Counted from the first letter of the stretch, positions 1 to 9,032 are shown. The stretch: DNA of 57,014 nt from JBCDCE01 sp039182515 (GCA_039182515.1 JBCDCE010000021.1:1-57014); one strand, 5' to 3'. Translations and numbers: made by a program. Notes: generated from the sequence alone by a model not told the origin.

Positions 1-7
1 CCCCCAC

Positions 8-22
8 GGGGGCAGCGCCCCC
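8..22. repeat. Short GC-rich hairpin at window edge
   Basis: GGGGGC (8-13) and GCCCCC (17-22) form a six-pair stem with a three-base loop. It lies in the 67-base stretch left of the DUF3422 gene, which otherwise holds nothing I can name. It could be a terminator stem for a gene outside the window, but there is no clear T run, so this is weak. Confidence 0.25.
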
Positions 23-67
23 CTAAATAGGGTCGCGGGCCAGGCAATGGCCTGGCCCACATCTAGG

Positions 68-1345
68 TCAATCCATGGAGCGCCGAATTGAACGCACCAA
101 CAACCATACGCCCAAAATAACAAGAGGCGTTGCAAGTGCCCCCAGAACCAGCTTTGAGAGCCCCATAGGTTCTGCAAACGGCTGCAAGACGTACAGCGCC
201 AAGTTGACAGCATAATAACTGATCGCAACGACCGAGAGGCCCTCAACTGTCTTTTGGAGCCGAAGCTGCATATCCGCGCGTCGGTCCATGCTCTCAAGAA
301 GCGCTTGGTTTTGTGCAGATCGTTCCACATCCACGCGTGTGCGCAACAAATCTCCCGCTCGGATCGCCCGTTCTGCCATGGCTTGAAGACGCGTCTCGGT
401 TGATTTCACAGTCCGCATCGCGGGATCAAACCGCCGCTGCATAAATTCGCCAAAGGTTTGACGCCCCATAAAACGCTCTTCACGCAGCACTTGGATGCGT
501 TGGGTCACGAGCGCATCATAAGCGCCCGTTGCCCCGAAACGAAAAGAGGACGCCCCAATGAGATGTTCGAGCTCCGCTGCGATCTCAAGAAGTCCCTGCA
601 GCGTATCTTCAGCGGCAACATCATGGGCAACATCTGCCATCTCGCCCACAAGGCGAGACAGGTCCTTTTCGAGCACTGTCATGCGCCCGCCCATGTCACG
701 GGCATGGGCCAAGCCAAGCATCGACATGGCTTTGTAGGTCTCAACCTCACAGAGCCGCTGCACCACACGGCCAACGCGCCTGTTGCCGGTGCCGTTTGTC
801 ACAAACACTGCGATCCGCATGTGGCCGGCGGGATCGATCCGAAAGTCTCCCGCCACGATTGCACTGTCATCAAGCACAGAGCTGACTGCCAAGCTTTCAG
901 GCACAAACCAATCCCCAAAACTTGCGTTTGTTTCCACATCATCTGGTCGCTCGGCGATCCGAATGAGCGCAGACGTGATCCTTTGACCGGGCGCCTCAGC
1001 GAGCCAATCGGCGGGAAAAACTTCGAAGGCGGCAGGATCAAAATCCCGCTCACTGAGCCCGGGCGAGAAAATCGTATAGGTCACAAATTCGGTGTGTTGT
1101 TCCCACTTGAGGTGAAACCTCCCGAGCGTACCAAAGTAATGCGTCGCACCTGGGGATGGATAGTCCACGCCGTAGCGATCCAGAAGCGCAATCAAATGCG
1201 CCCGCTCTTTCGCACGCTCACCGCCAGCGCCCCCGCCATTGGCCAGCGCAAGATAGACAGCGGTGGTCGGCGTCTCAATAACAGGAAAAGGGCGCGCATG
1301 CAGCTCATTGGCTAAGGCATAGCGGAGTGGATGGTCGTCGATCAT
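68..1345 (-). CDS. DUF3422 family membrane-anchored protein
   Basis: 425 residues, full length for the DUF3422 family (predicted membrane-anchored proteins of unknown function, common in alphaproteobacteria). The N-terminus opens with the family-typical MIDDHPLRYALANELHARPF. The bulk is soluble. The C-terminus has two hydrophobic helices at about 370-388 and 397-416, followed by a basic tail (VRSIRRSMD), which should anchor the protein in the inner membrane. It is transcribed away from the dehydrogenase gene at 1503. The biochemical function is unknown; I infer none. Confidence 0.85.
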   Translation of the reverse strand: MIDDHPLRYALANELHARPFPVIETPTTAVYLALANGGGAGGERAKERAHLIALLDRYGVDYPSPGATHYFGTLGRFHLKWEQHTEFVTYTIFSPGLSERDFDPAAFEVFPADWLAEAPGQRITSALIRIAERPDDVETNASFGDWFVPESLAVSSVLDDSAIVAGDFRIDPAGHMRIAVFVTNGTGNRRVGRVVQRLCEVETYKAMSMLGLAHARDMGGRMTVLEKDLSRLVGEMADVAHDVAAEDTLQGLLEIAAELEHLIGASSFRFGATGAYDALVTQRIQVLREERFMGRQTFGEFMQRRFDPAMRTVKSTETRLQAMAERAIRAGDLLRTRVDVERSAQNQALLESMDRRADMQLRLQKTVEGLSVVAISYYAVNLALYVLQPFAEPMGLSKLVLGALATPLVILGVWLLVRSIRRSMD

Positions 1346-1371
1346 GTCACCAGGGTTTTACAATGGCCTCT

Positions 1372-1395
1372 CGGGATACCGGTTGATCTATCCCG
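1372..1395. promoter_or_regulatory. Inverted repeat between divergent genes
   Basis: CGGGATA (1372-1378) and TATCCCG (1389-1395) are perfect seven-base arms around a ten-base spacer. They sit in the 157-base divergent region between the DUF3422 gene and the dehydrogenase gene, where a regulator site would be expected. No regulator is identified. Confidence 0.35.
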
Positions 1396-1502
1396 TGAGC
1401 CTGTGAAGTAAACCGAAAGCCGAAATCTGAGCGGTACACGATTGTCGACTTGTTTTTTGACAACACCCATGGACAAGCTCGACCACAAAGGGAGTGCAAC
1501 AC

Positions 1503-2456
1503 ATGAAAATTGGATTTGTGGGCCTAGGCAATGTTGGCGCAAAACTTGCGGGCAGCCTGATACGCAACAAAAAAGATCTCACTGTTATGGATCTGGATGT
1601 GTCCAAAGTGGCAGAGCTTGAAGCCGCCGGGGCAAAGTCCTGCCAGACCGGCAAAGAGATGGCGCAAGTCTGCGACTACATCATCACCTGCCTGCCCAGC
1701 CCTGCAGCCTCTCAGGCGGTCATGCAAGGACCTTACGGCATTTTAGAAGGCCTGCGCCCCGGCACGATCTGGGCGGAAATGTCGACCACAGATGCCGGGG
1801 TTTTGGCGGATCTGGCCAAAGAGGTCACGGCCAAAGGCGGCACCGCCATTGATTGCCCTGTTTCTGGGGGATGTCACCGAGCCGCGACGGGAAATATTTC
1901 CATCTTCGCAGGCTGTGATCGCGAGACCTTTGAGCGAGCTCTACCCGTGCTCACGGTCCTGGGTCGCAGGGTGCTGCACACAGGCTAGTTGGGCAGTGCG
2001 TCTTTGCTGAAAGTAATGACCAACTACCTCGCCACCGTGAACCTCATTTCCTGTGCAGAAGCGCTGACCACGATGAAAGCCGCTGGAGTTGATCTTGGTG
2101 TCACCTATGAGGCCATTCGCATCTCATCGGGCACAAGCTTTGTGCATGAAACCGAAAGCCAAGTGATCTTGAACGGCTCGCGGGACATCAACTTCACAAT
2201 GGATCTCGTGAACAAAGACATTGGTCTTTTTCAAAAGATCGCTGAAGCGCACAACGTACCTTTGGAAATCTCGCCATTGATCAATGAAATTTTTCAAGAC
2301 GGCCAAACCCGTTTTGGCCCACGCGCCTTTTCGCCCAGCATCATCCGGCGGCTCGAAGAGCCCACGGGCTTGGATGTGACCTACCCTGGCTTTCCGGCTG
2401 ATCTTCTCGATGATGAGCCGGAAGAACCCGGATACGAAGTGCGCCGCGCGACGTAG
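1503..2456 (+). pseudogene. NAD(P)-dependent beta-hydroxyacid dehydrogenase (3-hydroxyisobutyrate dehydrogenase family), split by in-frame TAG
   Basis: The first half (1503-1988) starts at an ATG eight bases after GGGAG and encodes a Rossmann fold opening MKIGFVGLGNVGAKLAG, then the substrate motif DCPVSGG. It ends at TAG (1986-1988). The same frame continues without a gap (1989-2456) as LGSASLLKVMTNYLATVNL, the normal start of the all-alpha C-terminal domain with its catalytic lysine region, and ends at about the usual family length (316 sense codons). One base change, for example AAG to TAG, explains the break. The second half could only be made by readthrough or by weak restart at the TTG at 1989. 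It is either a recent pseudogene or a sequencing error. A pseudouridine synthase gene follows seven bases later. Confidence 0.85.
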
Positions 2457-2462
2457 CTTTTG

Positions 2463-2996
2463 ATGACAACGCTCCTATTCAACAAACCCTTCGGCGTTCT
2501 GAGCCAGTTTAGTGATGCTGACGGTCGTGCCACGCTCAAAGACTATGTGGATGTGCCCGGCGTCTACCCGGCTGGTCGTCTCGACCGGGACAGTGAAGGG
2601 CTCTTGATCCTCACCAACAACGGACGGCTTCAATCACGGATCGCAGAGCCGAAGTTCAAAATGGCCAAAACCTATTGGGCTCAGGTGGAGGGAGACCCCG
2701 ATGAGGCCACTTTGCGCGCTTTACGCAAAGGCGTCACGCTCAGAGACGGCCTGACTCTTCCGGCCAAAGCGGAGCGCATAAACGAACCTGCTGGGCTCTG
2801 GCCAAGGGATCCACCCATACGCGTGCGCAAATCGATTCCCGACAGTTGGATCGCGCTCACACTGACCGAAGGCCGCAACCGCCAGGTGCGGCGCATGACG
2901 GCCCTTGTTGGCCATCCCACGCTGAGGCTCATTCGCGCGCAAATCGGGGATTGGACCTTGGGTGATCTGGAACCTGGCGCTTTTCGTGCTGTTTAG
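2463..2996 (+). CDS. rluE: 23S rRNA pseudouridine synthase, RluE-like
   Basis: 177 residues from the ATG at 2463; a TTG at 2460 is less likely. The protein lacks an S4 domain and starts directly in the catalytic domain (LLFNKPFGVLSQF). It carries the catalytic-aspartate motif GRLDRDSEGLL at about 43-53 and the RsuA/RluB/E/F-type C-terminal motif GRNRQVRRM. The small size without S4 fits RluE, which modifies U2457 of 23S rRNA in E. coli; the exact target here is inferred. It lies seven bases after the broken dehydrogenase gene and probably shares its transcript. Confidence 0.85.
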   Translation: MTTLLFNKPFGVLSQFSDADGRATLKDYVDVPGVYPAGRLDRDSEGLLILTNNGRLQSRIAEPKFKMAKTYWAQVEGDPDEATLRALRKGVTLRDGLTLPAKAERINEPAGLWPRDPPIRVRKSIPDSWIALTLTEGRNRQVRRMTALVGHPTLRLIRAQIGDWTLGDLEPGAFRAV

Positions 2997-3050
2997 GGCA
3001 CCTTCAATTTTAATCTTCACCGTATCTTCAAAGAACGTAGGCCAGTGCCC

Positions 3051-3094
3051 GACCGCGGGCGTTGGGCTGAAAGCCCCCGCCCATGGGGGCGGTC
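3051..3094. repeat. Nested GC-rich inverted repeats in intergenic region
   Basis: Two adjacent hairpins, GGGCT-GAA-AGCCC (3064-3076) and CCGCCC-ATGG-GGGCGG (3077-3092), are enclosed by outer arms GACCGC (3051-3056) and GCGGTC (3089-3094). This lies between the ends of the convergent rluE-like and pntB genes. It could be a dispersed palindromic element or transcript-end structure; one copy cannot decide. Confidence 0.4.
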
Positions 3095-3161
3095 AGGGGC
3101 TGGTCGGCTTCGCCTCCTGAGAGCGGTTGGTGAAGCGCACAAAAAAATGGATCGGAACGAA

Positions 3162-3191
3162 AAAACCCCCGAGCAAGGCCCCGGGGGTTTT
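3162..3191. terminator. Bidirectional rho-independent terminator after pntB
   Basis: AAAACCCCCG (3162-3171) pairs with CGGGGGTTTT (3182-3191) around a ten-base loop. A and T runs lie on the two flanks, so it can end transcripts in both directions. It lies 51 bases past the pntB stop and also downstream of the rluE-like gene. Confidence 0.85.
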
Positions 3192-3241
3192 GATATCTGT
3201 AAGGCTCACGCTTCTGCATCAGCCTTCCCGCAAGAGGCGGA

Positions 3242-4759
3242 TCAGTCGATCATCGGCAAGAGCTTATCAAGCGAAGCTTTCGCGTCGCCATAGAACATCC
3301 GCGCGTTGTCTTTGAAGAAGAGCGGGTTTTCGATGCCGGAATAGCCCGTGCCCTGCCCGCGCTTCGAGACAAACACTTGCTTGGCTTTCCACACTTCCAA
3401 GACGGGCATGCCCGCAATCGGAGAGTTTGGATCGTCTTGCGCGGCTGGGTTCACGATGTCGTTCGAGCCAATCACGATAACAACGTCTGTTTCTGGGAAA
3501 TCGTCGTTGATTTCGTCCATCTCCAGAACGATGTCGTAGGGCACCTTTGCTTCCGCCAAGAGCACGTTCATGTGCCCTGGCAAACGCCCAGCAACGGGGT
3601 GGATCGCAAAGCGCACTTCCTTGCCTTTGGCGCGCAACCGCTTGGTGAGATCCGCAACAGCCGCTTGGGCTTGCGCAACCGCCATGCCGTAGCCTGGCAC
3701 GATCACCACGCTGTCAGCATCATTGAGGGCAGCGGCAACGCCGTCTGCTTCAATGGCGACTTGCTCGCCTTCCACAGCCATTTGTTCGCCCGTGGCAGCA
3801 CCACCCCAGCCACCTAAGATGACAGAAACAAAGGAGCGGTTCATGGCTTTACACATGATGTAGCTGAGGATCGCACCGGACGAGCCCACAAGCGCGCCAA
3901 CCACGATCAAGAGATCATTGCCGAGCGAGAAGCCAATGGCCGCCGCAGCCCAGCCTGAGTAGCTGTTCAGCATCGAGACAACCACAGGCATGTCAGCGCC
4001 GCCGATACCCATGATCAGGTGATAGCCGATGAAGAGCGCCAGAAGCGTGAGCAGAACGAGCGTCCAAGAGCCCGCACCCGAGAGATACATGATCGCAAGC
4101 ACAACACTGAGGCCTGCAGCCGCTGCGTTGAGCATATGACCACCAGGCAGTTGCTTGGCCGCAGTGTCGATCTCAACAGGAAGCAAGCTGTCGCGCCCAG
4201 CCAGCTTGGCATAGGCAATGACAGAGCCTGTGAAGGTCACAGCACCGATCCAGATGCCGAGCACCAGTTCGACCCGCAAAATGCCGATCTCAACGCCAGA
4301 CTTCTTGGCAATGAGCTGGCCGAACGCCGAGAGCCCATCGTTGATCTCTTTGGAGAGGCCAACCACTTTGCCATCTGCATTCAGCGCACCCAGCGTGCCG
4401 CCGTTCTCTGCATAGAGCCCAGAGATCACGTTGATCATAATGTCGGCGTTAAAGCCCACAAAGACCGCTGCGAGACCAACAAGCGAGTGCATGATCGCCA
4501 CAAGCTCGGGCATCTGGGTCATCTGAACCTTTGTAGCGAGCTGATAGCCCACTGCAGCTCCGCCTGCGATCAGCACCAGCGAGAGGATCCAAAGACCTGA
4601 GCCCGGTCCAATGAGCGTTGCCAGCACAGCAATGGCCATACCTGCAATGCCATACCACACCGCGCGTTTTGCGCTTTCTTGCCCCGACAAGCCCCCAAGC
4701 GAGAGAATGAAGAGGATCGCTGCAACCGCGTAGGCTGCAATGGTAAATCCGAAATCCAT
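3242..4759 (-). CDS. pntB: NAD(P) transhydrogenase, beta subunit
   Basis: 505 residues. The N-terminal half is a bundle of membrane helices (proton channel part, domain II). The C-terminal part from about residue 330 is the NADP(H)-binding domain III, with the family motifs VIVPGYGMAVAQAQ, FAIHPVAGRLPGHMNVLLAEA and the C-terminal KRGQGTGYSGIENPLF. With PntA it couples proton entry to hydride transfer from NADH to NADP+ in the inner membrane. It starts 12 bases after the pntA stop with GGGAG as ribosome-binding site, so the two form an operon. Confidence 0.97.
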   Translation of the reverse strand: MDFGFTIAAYAVAAILFILSLGGLSGQESAKRAVWYGIAGMAIAVLATLIGPGSGLWILSLVLIAGGAAVGYQLATKVQMTQMPELVAIMHSLVGLAAVFVGFNADIMINVISGLYAENGGTLGALNADGKVVGLSKEINDGLSAFGQLIAKKSGVEIGILRVELVLGIWIGAVTFTGSVIAYAKLAGRDSLLPVEIDTAAKQLPGGHMLNAAAAGLSVVLAIMYLSGAGSWTLVLLTLLALFIGYHLIMGIGGADMPVVVSMLNSYSGWAAAAIGFSLGNDLLIVVGALVGSSGAILSYIMCKAMNRSFVSVILGGWGGAATGEQMAVEGEQVAIEADGVAAALNDADSVVIVPGYGMAVAQAQAAVADLTKRLRAKGKEVRFAIHPVAGRLPGHMNVLLAEAKVPYDIVLEMDEINDDFPETDVVIVIGSNDIVNPAAQDDPNSPIAGMPVLEVWKAKQVFVSKRGQGTGYSGIENPLFFKDNARMFYGDAKASLDKLLPMID

Positions 4760-4771
4760 CTGTCTACTCCC

Positions 4772-6346
4772 TTACGACTTTTGGAACATGGCGAGCATGC
4801 GCCGTGTCACGAGGAACCCGCCAAAGATATTGACGGAGGCCATAAAGATCCCAAGTGCGGCCAGGATCGTGATCAGGACACTCGACGAGCCAATCTGAAT
4901 AAGCGCGCCGAGGATGATGATCGAGGAGATCGCGTTGGTCACAGCCATGAGCGGCGTGTGAAGCGAGTGGGCCACGTTCCAAATCACTTGGAAACCGATG
5001 AAGACCGAGAGCACAAAGACAATGAAGTGCTGCATGAAGCTTGCAGGCGCGATCAGGCCCACGGCCAGAATGAGCGCACCGGCTACGGCCAGCAGAGTCA
5101 CTTGGTTCTGTGTTTGCTTTTTGAAGGCCGCTGTTTCTTCCGCGCGAATTTCTTCGGGCGTTTTCTCTTTCACAGGCTCTTTTGGCTTTTGGGCCGCAAT
5201 CGCTGCCACTTTGGGGGGTGGCGGTGGGAAGGTGACTTCACCGGAATGAGCGATGGTCGCCCCGCGGATCACGTCGTCTTCCATATTGTGGTTCACCTGA
5301 CCGTCTTTTTCAGGGGTCAGATCGGCCATCATGTGACGAATGTTGGTCGCATAGAGCTGTGAGGACTGCGCAGACATGCGGCTTGGGAAGTCGGTGTAGC
5401 CAACAATCGTAACGCCGTTGTCTGTCACGATCTTCTGATCCATGACCGTGAGCTTACAGTTGCCGCCCTTTTCCGCCGCGAGGTCCACGATCACGGAGCC
5501 GGGCTTCATGGCAGCGACCATGTCTGGCGTCCAAAGCTCAGGGGCTTCGCGGTTGGGGATCAAGGCTGTGGTGATGACGATGTCGACTTCTGGGGCCAAC
5601 TCGCGGAACTTTGCCAATTGCGCTTCGCGGAACTCTGGCGAGGACACAGCCGCATAGCCGCCAGTTGCCGCGCCATCCGCTTGCTCTTCTTCAAAGTCGA
5701 GGAAGACGAAATCTGCGCCCATGGATTCGACCTGTTCGGCCACTTCTGGGCGCACGTCGAAGGCCAAAGTGATCGCGCCAAGCGATGTAGATGTCCCGAT
5801 AGCCGCCAGGCCCGCAACGCCCGCGCCGACAACCAGAACCTTGGCAGGCGGCACTTTACCAGCTGCAGTCACCTGACCGGTGAAGAACCGGCCAAAGTTG
5901 TTGCCGGCTTCGATAACAGCACGGTAGCCCGCGATGTTTGCCATGGAGCTCAGCGCGTCCATCTTTTGCGCGCGGCTGATGCGGGGCACCATGTCCATCG
6001 CGATGACACTTGCGCCTGATTTGGCCGCATTGCCCATAAGGGCTTCATTGGCCGCTGGATAGAAGAACGAGATGAGCGTTTTGCTCGCGTCCAAGCGCTT
6101 TGCTTCCGCGCTCGAGGGCGGACGGACCTTTGCGATCACATCCGCGGCTTTAAAGAGCGCCGCTCCGGTTTTGACCACTTCAACGCCAGCCGCTTCGTAA
6201 GCAGCATCTGTGAAGCCTGCTTCCAAACCTGCGCCAGTTTCAATGATACATTCATAGCCCAGCTTTTGCAGCTGTTTGGCGGAATCGGGTGTCATCGCAA
6301 CGCGACGTTCCCCCCCTTCCGTCTCTTTGGGCGTGCCGATCTTCAT
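4772..6346 (-). CDS. pntA: NAD(P) transhydrogenase, alpha subunit
   Basis: 524 residues, a fused alpha subunit of E. coli type rather than the split PntAA/PntAB of Rhodospirillum. Domain I binds NAD(H): residues of the nucleotide loop are seen in RISRAQKMDALSSMANIAG, and the Rossmann motif is VVGAGVAGLAA. A proline-rich linker (PPPPPK) and a charged stretch lead to four C-terminal membrane helices. The start is an ATG preceded by GGGAG. It is the first gene of the pntA-pntB operon. The inverted repeat at 6394-6417 lies 48 bases upstream. Confidence 0.97.
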   Translation of the reverse strand: MKIGTPKETEGGERRVAMTPDSAKQLQKLGYECIIETGAGLEAGFTDAAYEAAGVEVVKTGAALFKAADVIAKVRPPSSAEAKRLDASKTLISFFYPAANEALMGNAAKSGASVIAMDMVPRISRAQKMDALSSMANIAGYRAVIEAGNNFGRFFTGQVTAAGKVPPAKVLVVGAGVAGLAAIGTSTSLGAITLAFDVRPEVAEQVESMGADFVFLDFEEEQADGAATGGYAAVSSPEFREAQLAKFRELAPEVDIVITTALIPNREAPELWTPDMVAAMKPGSVIVDLAAEKGGNCKLTVMDQKIVTDNGVTIVGYTDFPSRMSAQSSQLYATNIRHMMADLTPEKDGQVNHNMEDDVIRGATIAHSGEVTFPPPPPKVAAIAAQKPKEPVKEKTPEEIRAEETAAFKKQTQNQVTLLAVAGALILAVGLIAPASFMQHFIVFVLSVFIGFQVIWNVAHSLHTPLMAVTNAISSIIILGALIQIGSSSVLITILAALGIFMASVNIFGGFLVTRRMLAMFQKS

Positions 6347-6393
6347 TTGGCCAATCTCCCGTCTTCCAACTCAATCACAACGCAGATAGCGCG

Positions 6394-6417
6394 TCTGTAG
6401 AGCTTGCCCACTACAGA
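6394..6417. promoter_or_regulatory. Inverted repeat upstream of pntA
   Basis: TCTGTAG (6394-6400) and CTACAGA (6411-6417) are perfect seven-base arms with a ten-base spacer. The site is in the 126-base region between the pntA start and the end of the preceding minus-strand gene, so it may be an operator for pntAB. No regulator is known from the sequence. Confidence 0.35.
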
Positions 6418-6472
6418 GATTCGGGCTGAGTGCAAGTTGTGGGAGCGCTAACGGCAAGAAACGTCGCGAAAT

Positions 6473-6925
6473 TTAAATCCAACGTCGCGTTTTTGCTTGA
6501 TACTGCTTAAATTGCATACCGAAGGATACCGAAAGCCGGTCTTCTTCGGGCCTAATAAAGCGTCGTGTGAGCACATCATAAAGCAGCGGCAGCAGCAAAA
6601 ACCCAATGGGGGCCCCCCATCGCAGCGAGAACCCGGCCAAAAGCAGAAGATCGGCCAGATAGATGGGATTTCGCGTCAGCGCAAATATGCCCGACGTGAT
6701 GAGCCGATCCGCTTCCATATGCGGCACCGGCGTTGTTTTATGTCGTTGGAACTCAAAAAGTGCCGCGACGATCAAAAGTGCCGCCACCACGATAATTGCA
6801 GTCCCCAGCCCATGCGACCACGCACCTAGGCTCACATCAAACGGCCAAACATAGGTGATCGCCAGTGCGCCCATGAGCCAGACGGGTGGTATGTCGATCC
6901 ATTGCAAGAGTGAGAGTTTTTTCAT
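6473..6925 (-). CDS. Isoprenylcysteine carboxyl methyltransferase-like (ICMT/PEMT-type) membrane protein
   Basis: 150 residues from the ATG at 6925, which is preceded by a GGAAGAG ribosome-binding site; a longer frame exists upstream but would overlap the divergent SDR gene. Several hydrophobic helices are followed by the family motif TRNPIYLADLLLLAG and the C-terminal PEEDRLSVSFG...YQAKTRRWI, typical of the bacterial 'isoprenylcysteine carboxylmethyltransferase family'. These are integral membrane S-adenosylmethionine-dependent enzymes or relatives; the substrate in this family is usually unknown. It is transcribed away from the SDR gene. Confidence 0.8.
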   Translation of the reverse strand: MKKLSLLQWIDIPPVWLMGALAITYVWPFDVSLGAWSHGLGTAIIVVAALLIVAALFEFQRHKTTPVPHMEADRLITSGIFALTRNPIYLADLLLLAGFSLRWGAPIGFLLLPLLYDVLTRRFIRPEEDRLSVSFGMQFKQYQAKTRRWI

Positions 6926-7005
6926 CTCTTCCACCTTCGCTATCGTGACAGGCTCGCACAAGGGGCAAAGCACGGCTAAAAGATCAAAAACGCGGAAGGA
7001 AACGC

Positions 7006-7755
7006 ATGACACTTGAGGGCAAACACGCGCTTGTGACCGGAGGCGGCACAGGCATTGGCTTGGCGATCGCCCGAACTCTCATGGCACAAGGCGCTCAGGT
7101 CACCATCACCGGGCGCAGGCTTGAGGTGCTCGAAGCAGCGGCGCAGGGAAAAATGCAGTGTGTCGCCATGGATGTGTCTGACGAGGATCAAACGCGCGCA
7201 GGCATCCAGGAGGCGGTTCAGGCCAAAGGGCCAATTGATATTTGTATTGCCAATGCAGGCATCGCGGAAGGGATGCCATTTGCAAAAATGAGCTTGGCGC
7301 ATTGGCGGCGCACACAATCCATTAACCTCGATGGGGCCTTTGTGACGGTGCAAGAGGCGCTCAAATCCATGCCAGAGGCTTGGGGGCGGGTGATTTTCAT
7401 CAGTTCCATCGCAGGGCTGAAAGGGCTCAAAGGGGCTGTAGGCTACACGGCCTCTAAGCACGGAATGATTGGGCTGATGCGCGGGCTGTCGGAGGAATAT
7501 ATGCGCACAGGGATCACCTTTAATGCGATTTGCCCCGGCTATGTAGACACATCCATCGTGACACGCAGCGCAGATGCGATCTCAGCAGCAAGTGGCATGA
7601 GCTTGGATGAAGCCACCCAAACCATGATCCGCGCCAATCGCCACAAGCGGCTCATCAATGCTCAAGAGGTCGCAGATCTCACCGCCGTCCTTTGGGGGCC
7701 CAATTCAGGCTCTTTGAACGGCCAGTGCTTGGAAATCGCCGGTGGTCAGGTTTAG
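7006..7755 (+). CDS. Short-chain dehydrogenase/reductase (SDR)
   Basis: 249 residues, classic SDR. It has the cofactor motif TGGGTGIG (11-18), NAG (83-85), the catalytic Ser134, Tyr147 and Lys151 (FISSIAG and YTASKHG), and ICPGYVDT. The closing segment (LNGQCLEIAGGQV) is like that of 3-hydroxybutyrate and 3-oxoacyl reductases. It is a cytosolic NAD(P)-dependent oxidoreductase; the substrate cannot be assigned. The ATG follows GGAAGG. The 3' end overlaps the next gene by 14 bases, so both are likely co-expressed. Confidence 0.9.
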   Translation: MTLEGKHALVTGGGTGIGLAIARTLMAQGAQVTITGRRLEVLEAAAQGKMQCVAMDVSDEDQTRAGIQEAVQAKGPIDICIANAGIAEGMPFAKMSLAHWRRTQSINLDGAFVTVQEALKSMPEAWGRVIFISSIAGLKGLKGAVGYTASKHGMIGLMRGLSEEYMRTGITFNAICPGYVDTSIVTRSADAISAASGMSLDEATQTMIRANRHKRLINAQEVADLTAVLWGPNSGSLNGQCLEIAGGQV

Positions 7756-8242
7756 GCGGTCGTCCCCCTCGGCGCTCACCATTCGACCGTTCGAACTCGC
7801 AGATGCGGCCGCCACTTATGCGGTGTTTTATGCTGCGGTCCATCAAAGCACATCGGCGCATTACAGCGAGGCCCAGCGCGAGGCTTGGGTGGCAAGCCCT
7901 GAACCTTCAGACGCGTGGCGGGACCGTTTGGCAGATCACATCACCTATGTTGCCCTCAGGGACGAGCAAACTTTAGGTTTTGCGAGCCTCAATCATTCAG
8001 GTTATTTCGACCTGCTCTACACAGCTCCCACTGCCCAGCGCGAGGGCGTGGCCACTTTGCTATATGTTGCAACGCTGAATGACCCCCGCGCGACCACGCC
8101 TTTGCTCGAGACGGAAGCGAGTTATCTCTCGCGGCCGTTTTTTGCACATCACGGCTGGCAGGATCATGGGCCACAAACGATCATGCGGCGCGGGGTTTCG
8201 CTAACGAACTTCAAGATGTCGCGGGCGCATCCTTACCTGTGA
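7742..8242 (+). CDS. GNAT family N-acetyltransferase
   Basis: 166 residues from a GTG that overlaps the SDR stop by 14 bases; no ATG is near. The order of elements is that of a GNAT fold: N-terminal LTIRPFELADAAATYAVFYAAVH, central GFASLNHSGYFDLLYTAP (strands 4-5) and the acetyl-CoA loop region REGVATLLY, then a C-terminal FFAHHGW. The acceptor is unknown. Translational coupling to the SDR suggests a shared small-molecule pathway, but this is inference. Confidence 0.8.
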   Translation: MVRFRRSSPSALTIRPFELADAAATYAVFYAAVHQSTSAHYSEAQREAWVASPEPSDAWRDRLADHITYVALRDEQTLGFASLNHSGYFDLLYTAPTAQREGVATLLYVATLNDPRATTPLLETEASYLSRPFFAHHGWQDHGPQTIMRRGVSLTNFKMSRAHPYL

Positions 8243-8248
8243 GCGCGT

Positions 8249-9019
8249 TTACGCGGAGCGGAGCGCTCGGGCATTTGGGCAGGCTTGCACACGTGCCGCG
8301 TCCCCAAAGGCCACAAACAAGGGTTTTGAGACCGGATCTTGCGCCGCCTTGTATTCAGGGTGCCACTGCACGCCCAAAGCAAAGCCTGGCGCGTCTTTAA
8401 TGTAGACCGCTTCAGGCGTGCCATCAGGTGCATGACCATCCACCACAACCCGCTCGCCTGCGGTTTTGATGCCCTGCCCGTGAAGCGTGTTTGTCATAAC
8501 GGTATCCGCGCCCATCAACCGCGCAAATACACCCCCTGGCGTGAAGGTCACTTCGTGGCGCAGGGCGAACTTTTCTTCCAGCGTGCCATCGGGCGGCATA
8601 CGGTGGTTGTCACGTCCAGGCAGGTCGCGGATTTCAGGATAGAGCGATCCGCCCATCGCAACGTTGAGCTCTTGGAACCCTCGACATATCGCCAGCACGG
8701 GCACACCTTTGCTCACACAGGCTTGAAGAAGCGGCAAAGCCAGCCTGTCGCGATTACGATCAAAGGCGCCATGCGCCTCTGTTTCGTCCTCACCATATTC
8801 ATCGGGATGCACGTTGGGCCGCCCCCCCGTGAAGACAAAGCCGTGGCAGACGTCCAGAAGGTCGGAAACACTCACCGCGTCAGGCAAAGCCGGTACAATC
8901 AAAGGCAGCGCTCCTGAGACCTCGGCGACAGCCTGCACATTCATCAATCCCGCCGCTTGGGCTGGGTATTCATCATTGATCAAATGCGCGTTGCCGATAA
9001 TGCCAATCACAGGCTTCAT
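8249..9019 (-). CDS. Gamma-glutamyl-gamma-aminobutyrate hydrolase family protein (peptidase C26, PuuD-like)
   Basis: 256 residues from the ATG at 9019; a GTG at 9028 would add three residues and neither start has a strong ribosome-binding site. This is a class I glutamine-amidotransferase-type hydrolase: nucleophile in LAICRGFQELN (Cys112), oxyanion region FVFTGGRPNVHP, and the His-Glu pair in VQWHPEY. PuuD-type enzymes cleave gamma-glutamyl bonds in putrescine breakdown, but no other putrescine gene is nearby, so the true substrate is open. It is a single-gene unit convergent with the GNAT gene. Confidence 0.88.
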   Translation of the reverse strand: MKPVIGIIGNAHLINDEYPAQAAGLMNVQAVAEVSGALPLIVPALPDAVSVSDLLDVCHGFVFTGGRPNVHPDEYGEDETEAHGAFDRNRDRLALPLLQACVSKGVPVLAICRGFQELNVAMGGSLYPEIRDLPGRDNHRMPPDGTLEEKFALRHEVTFTPGGVFARLMGADTVMTNTLHGQGIKTAGERVVVDGHAPDGTPEAVYIKDAPGFALGVQWHPEYKAAQDPVSKPLFVAFGDAARVQACPNARALRSA

Positions 9020-9032
9020 TCCGAGCACCCTA

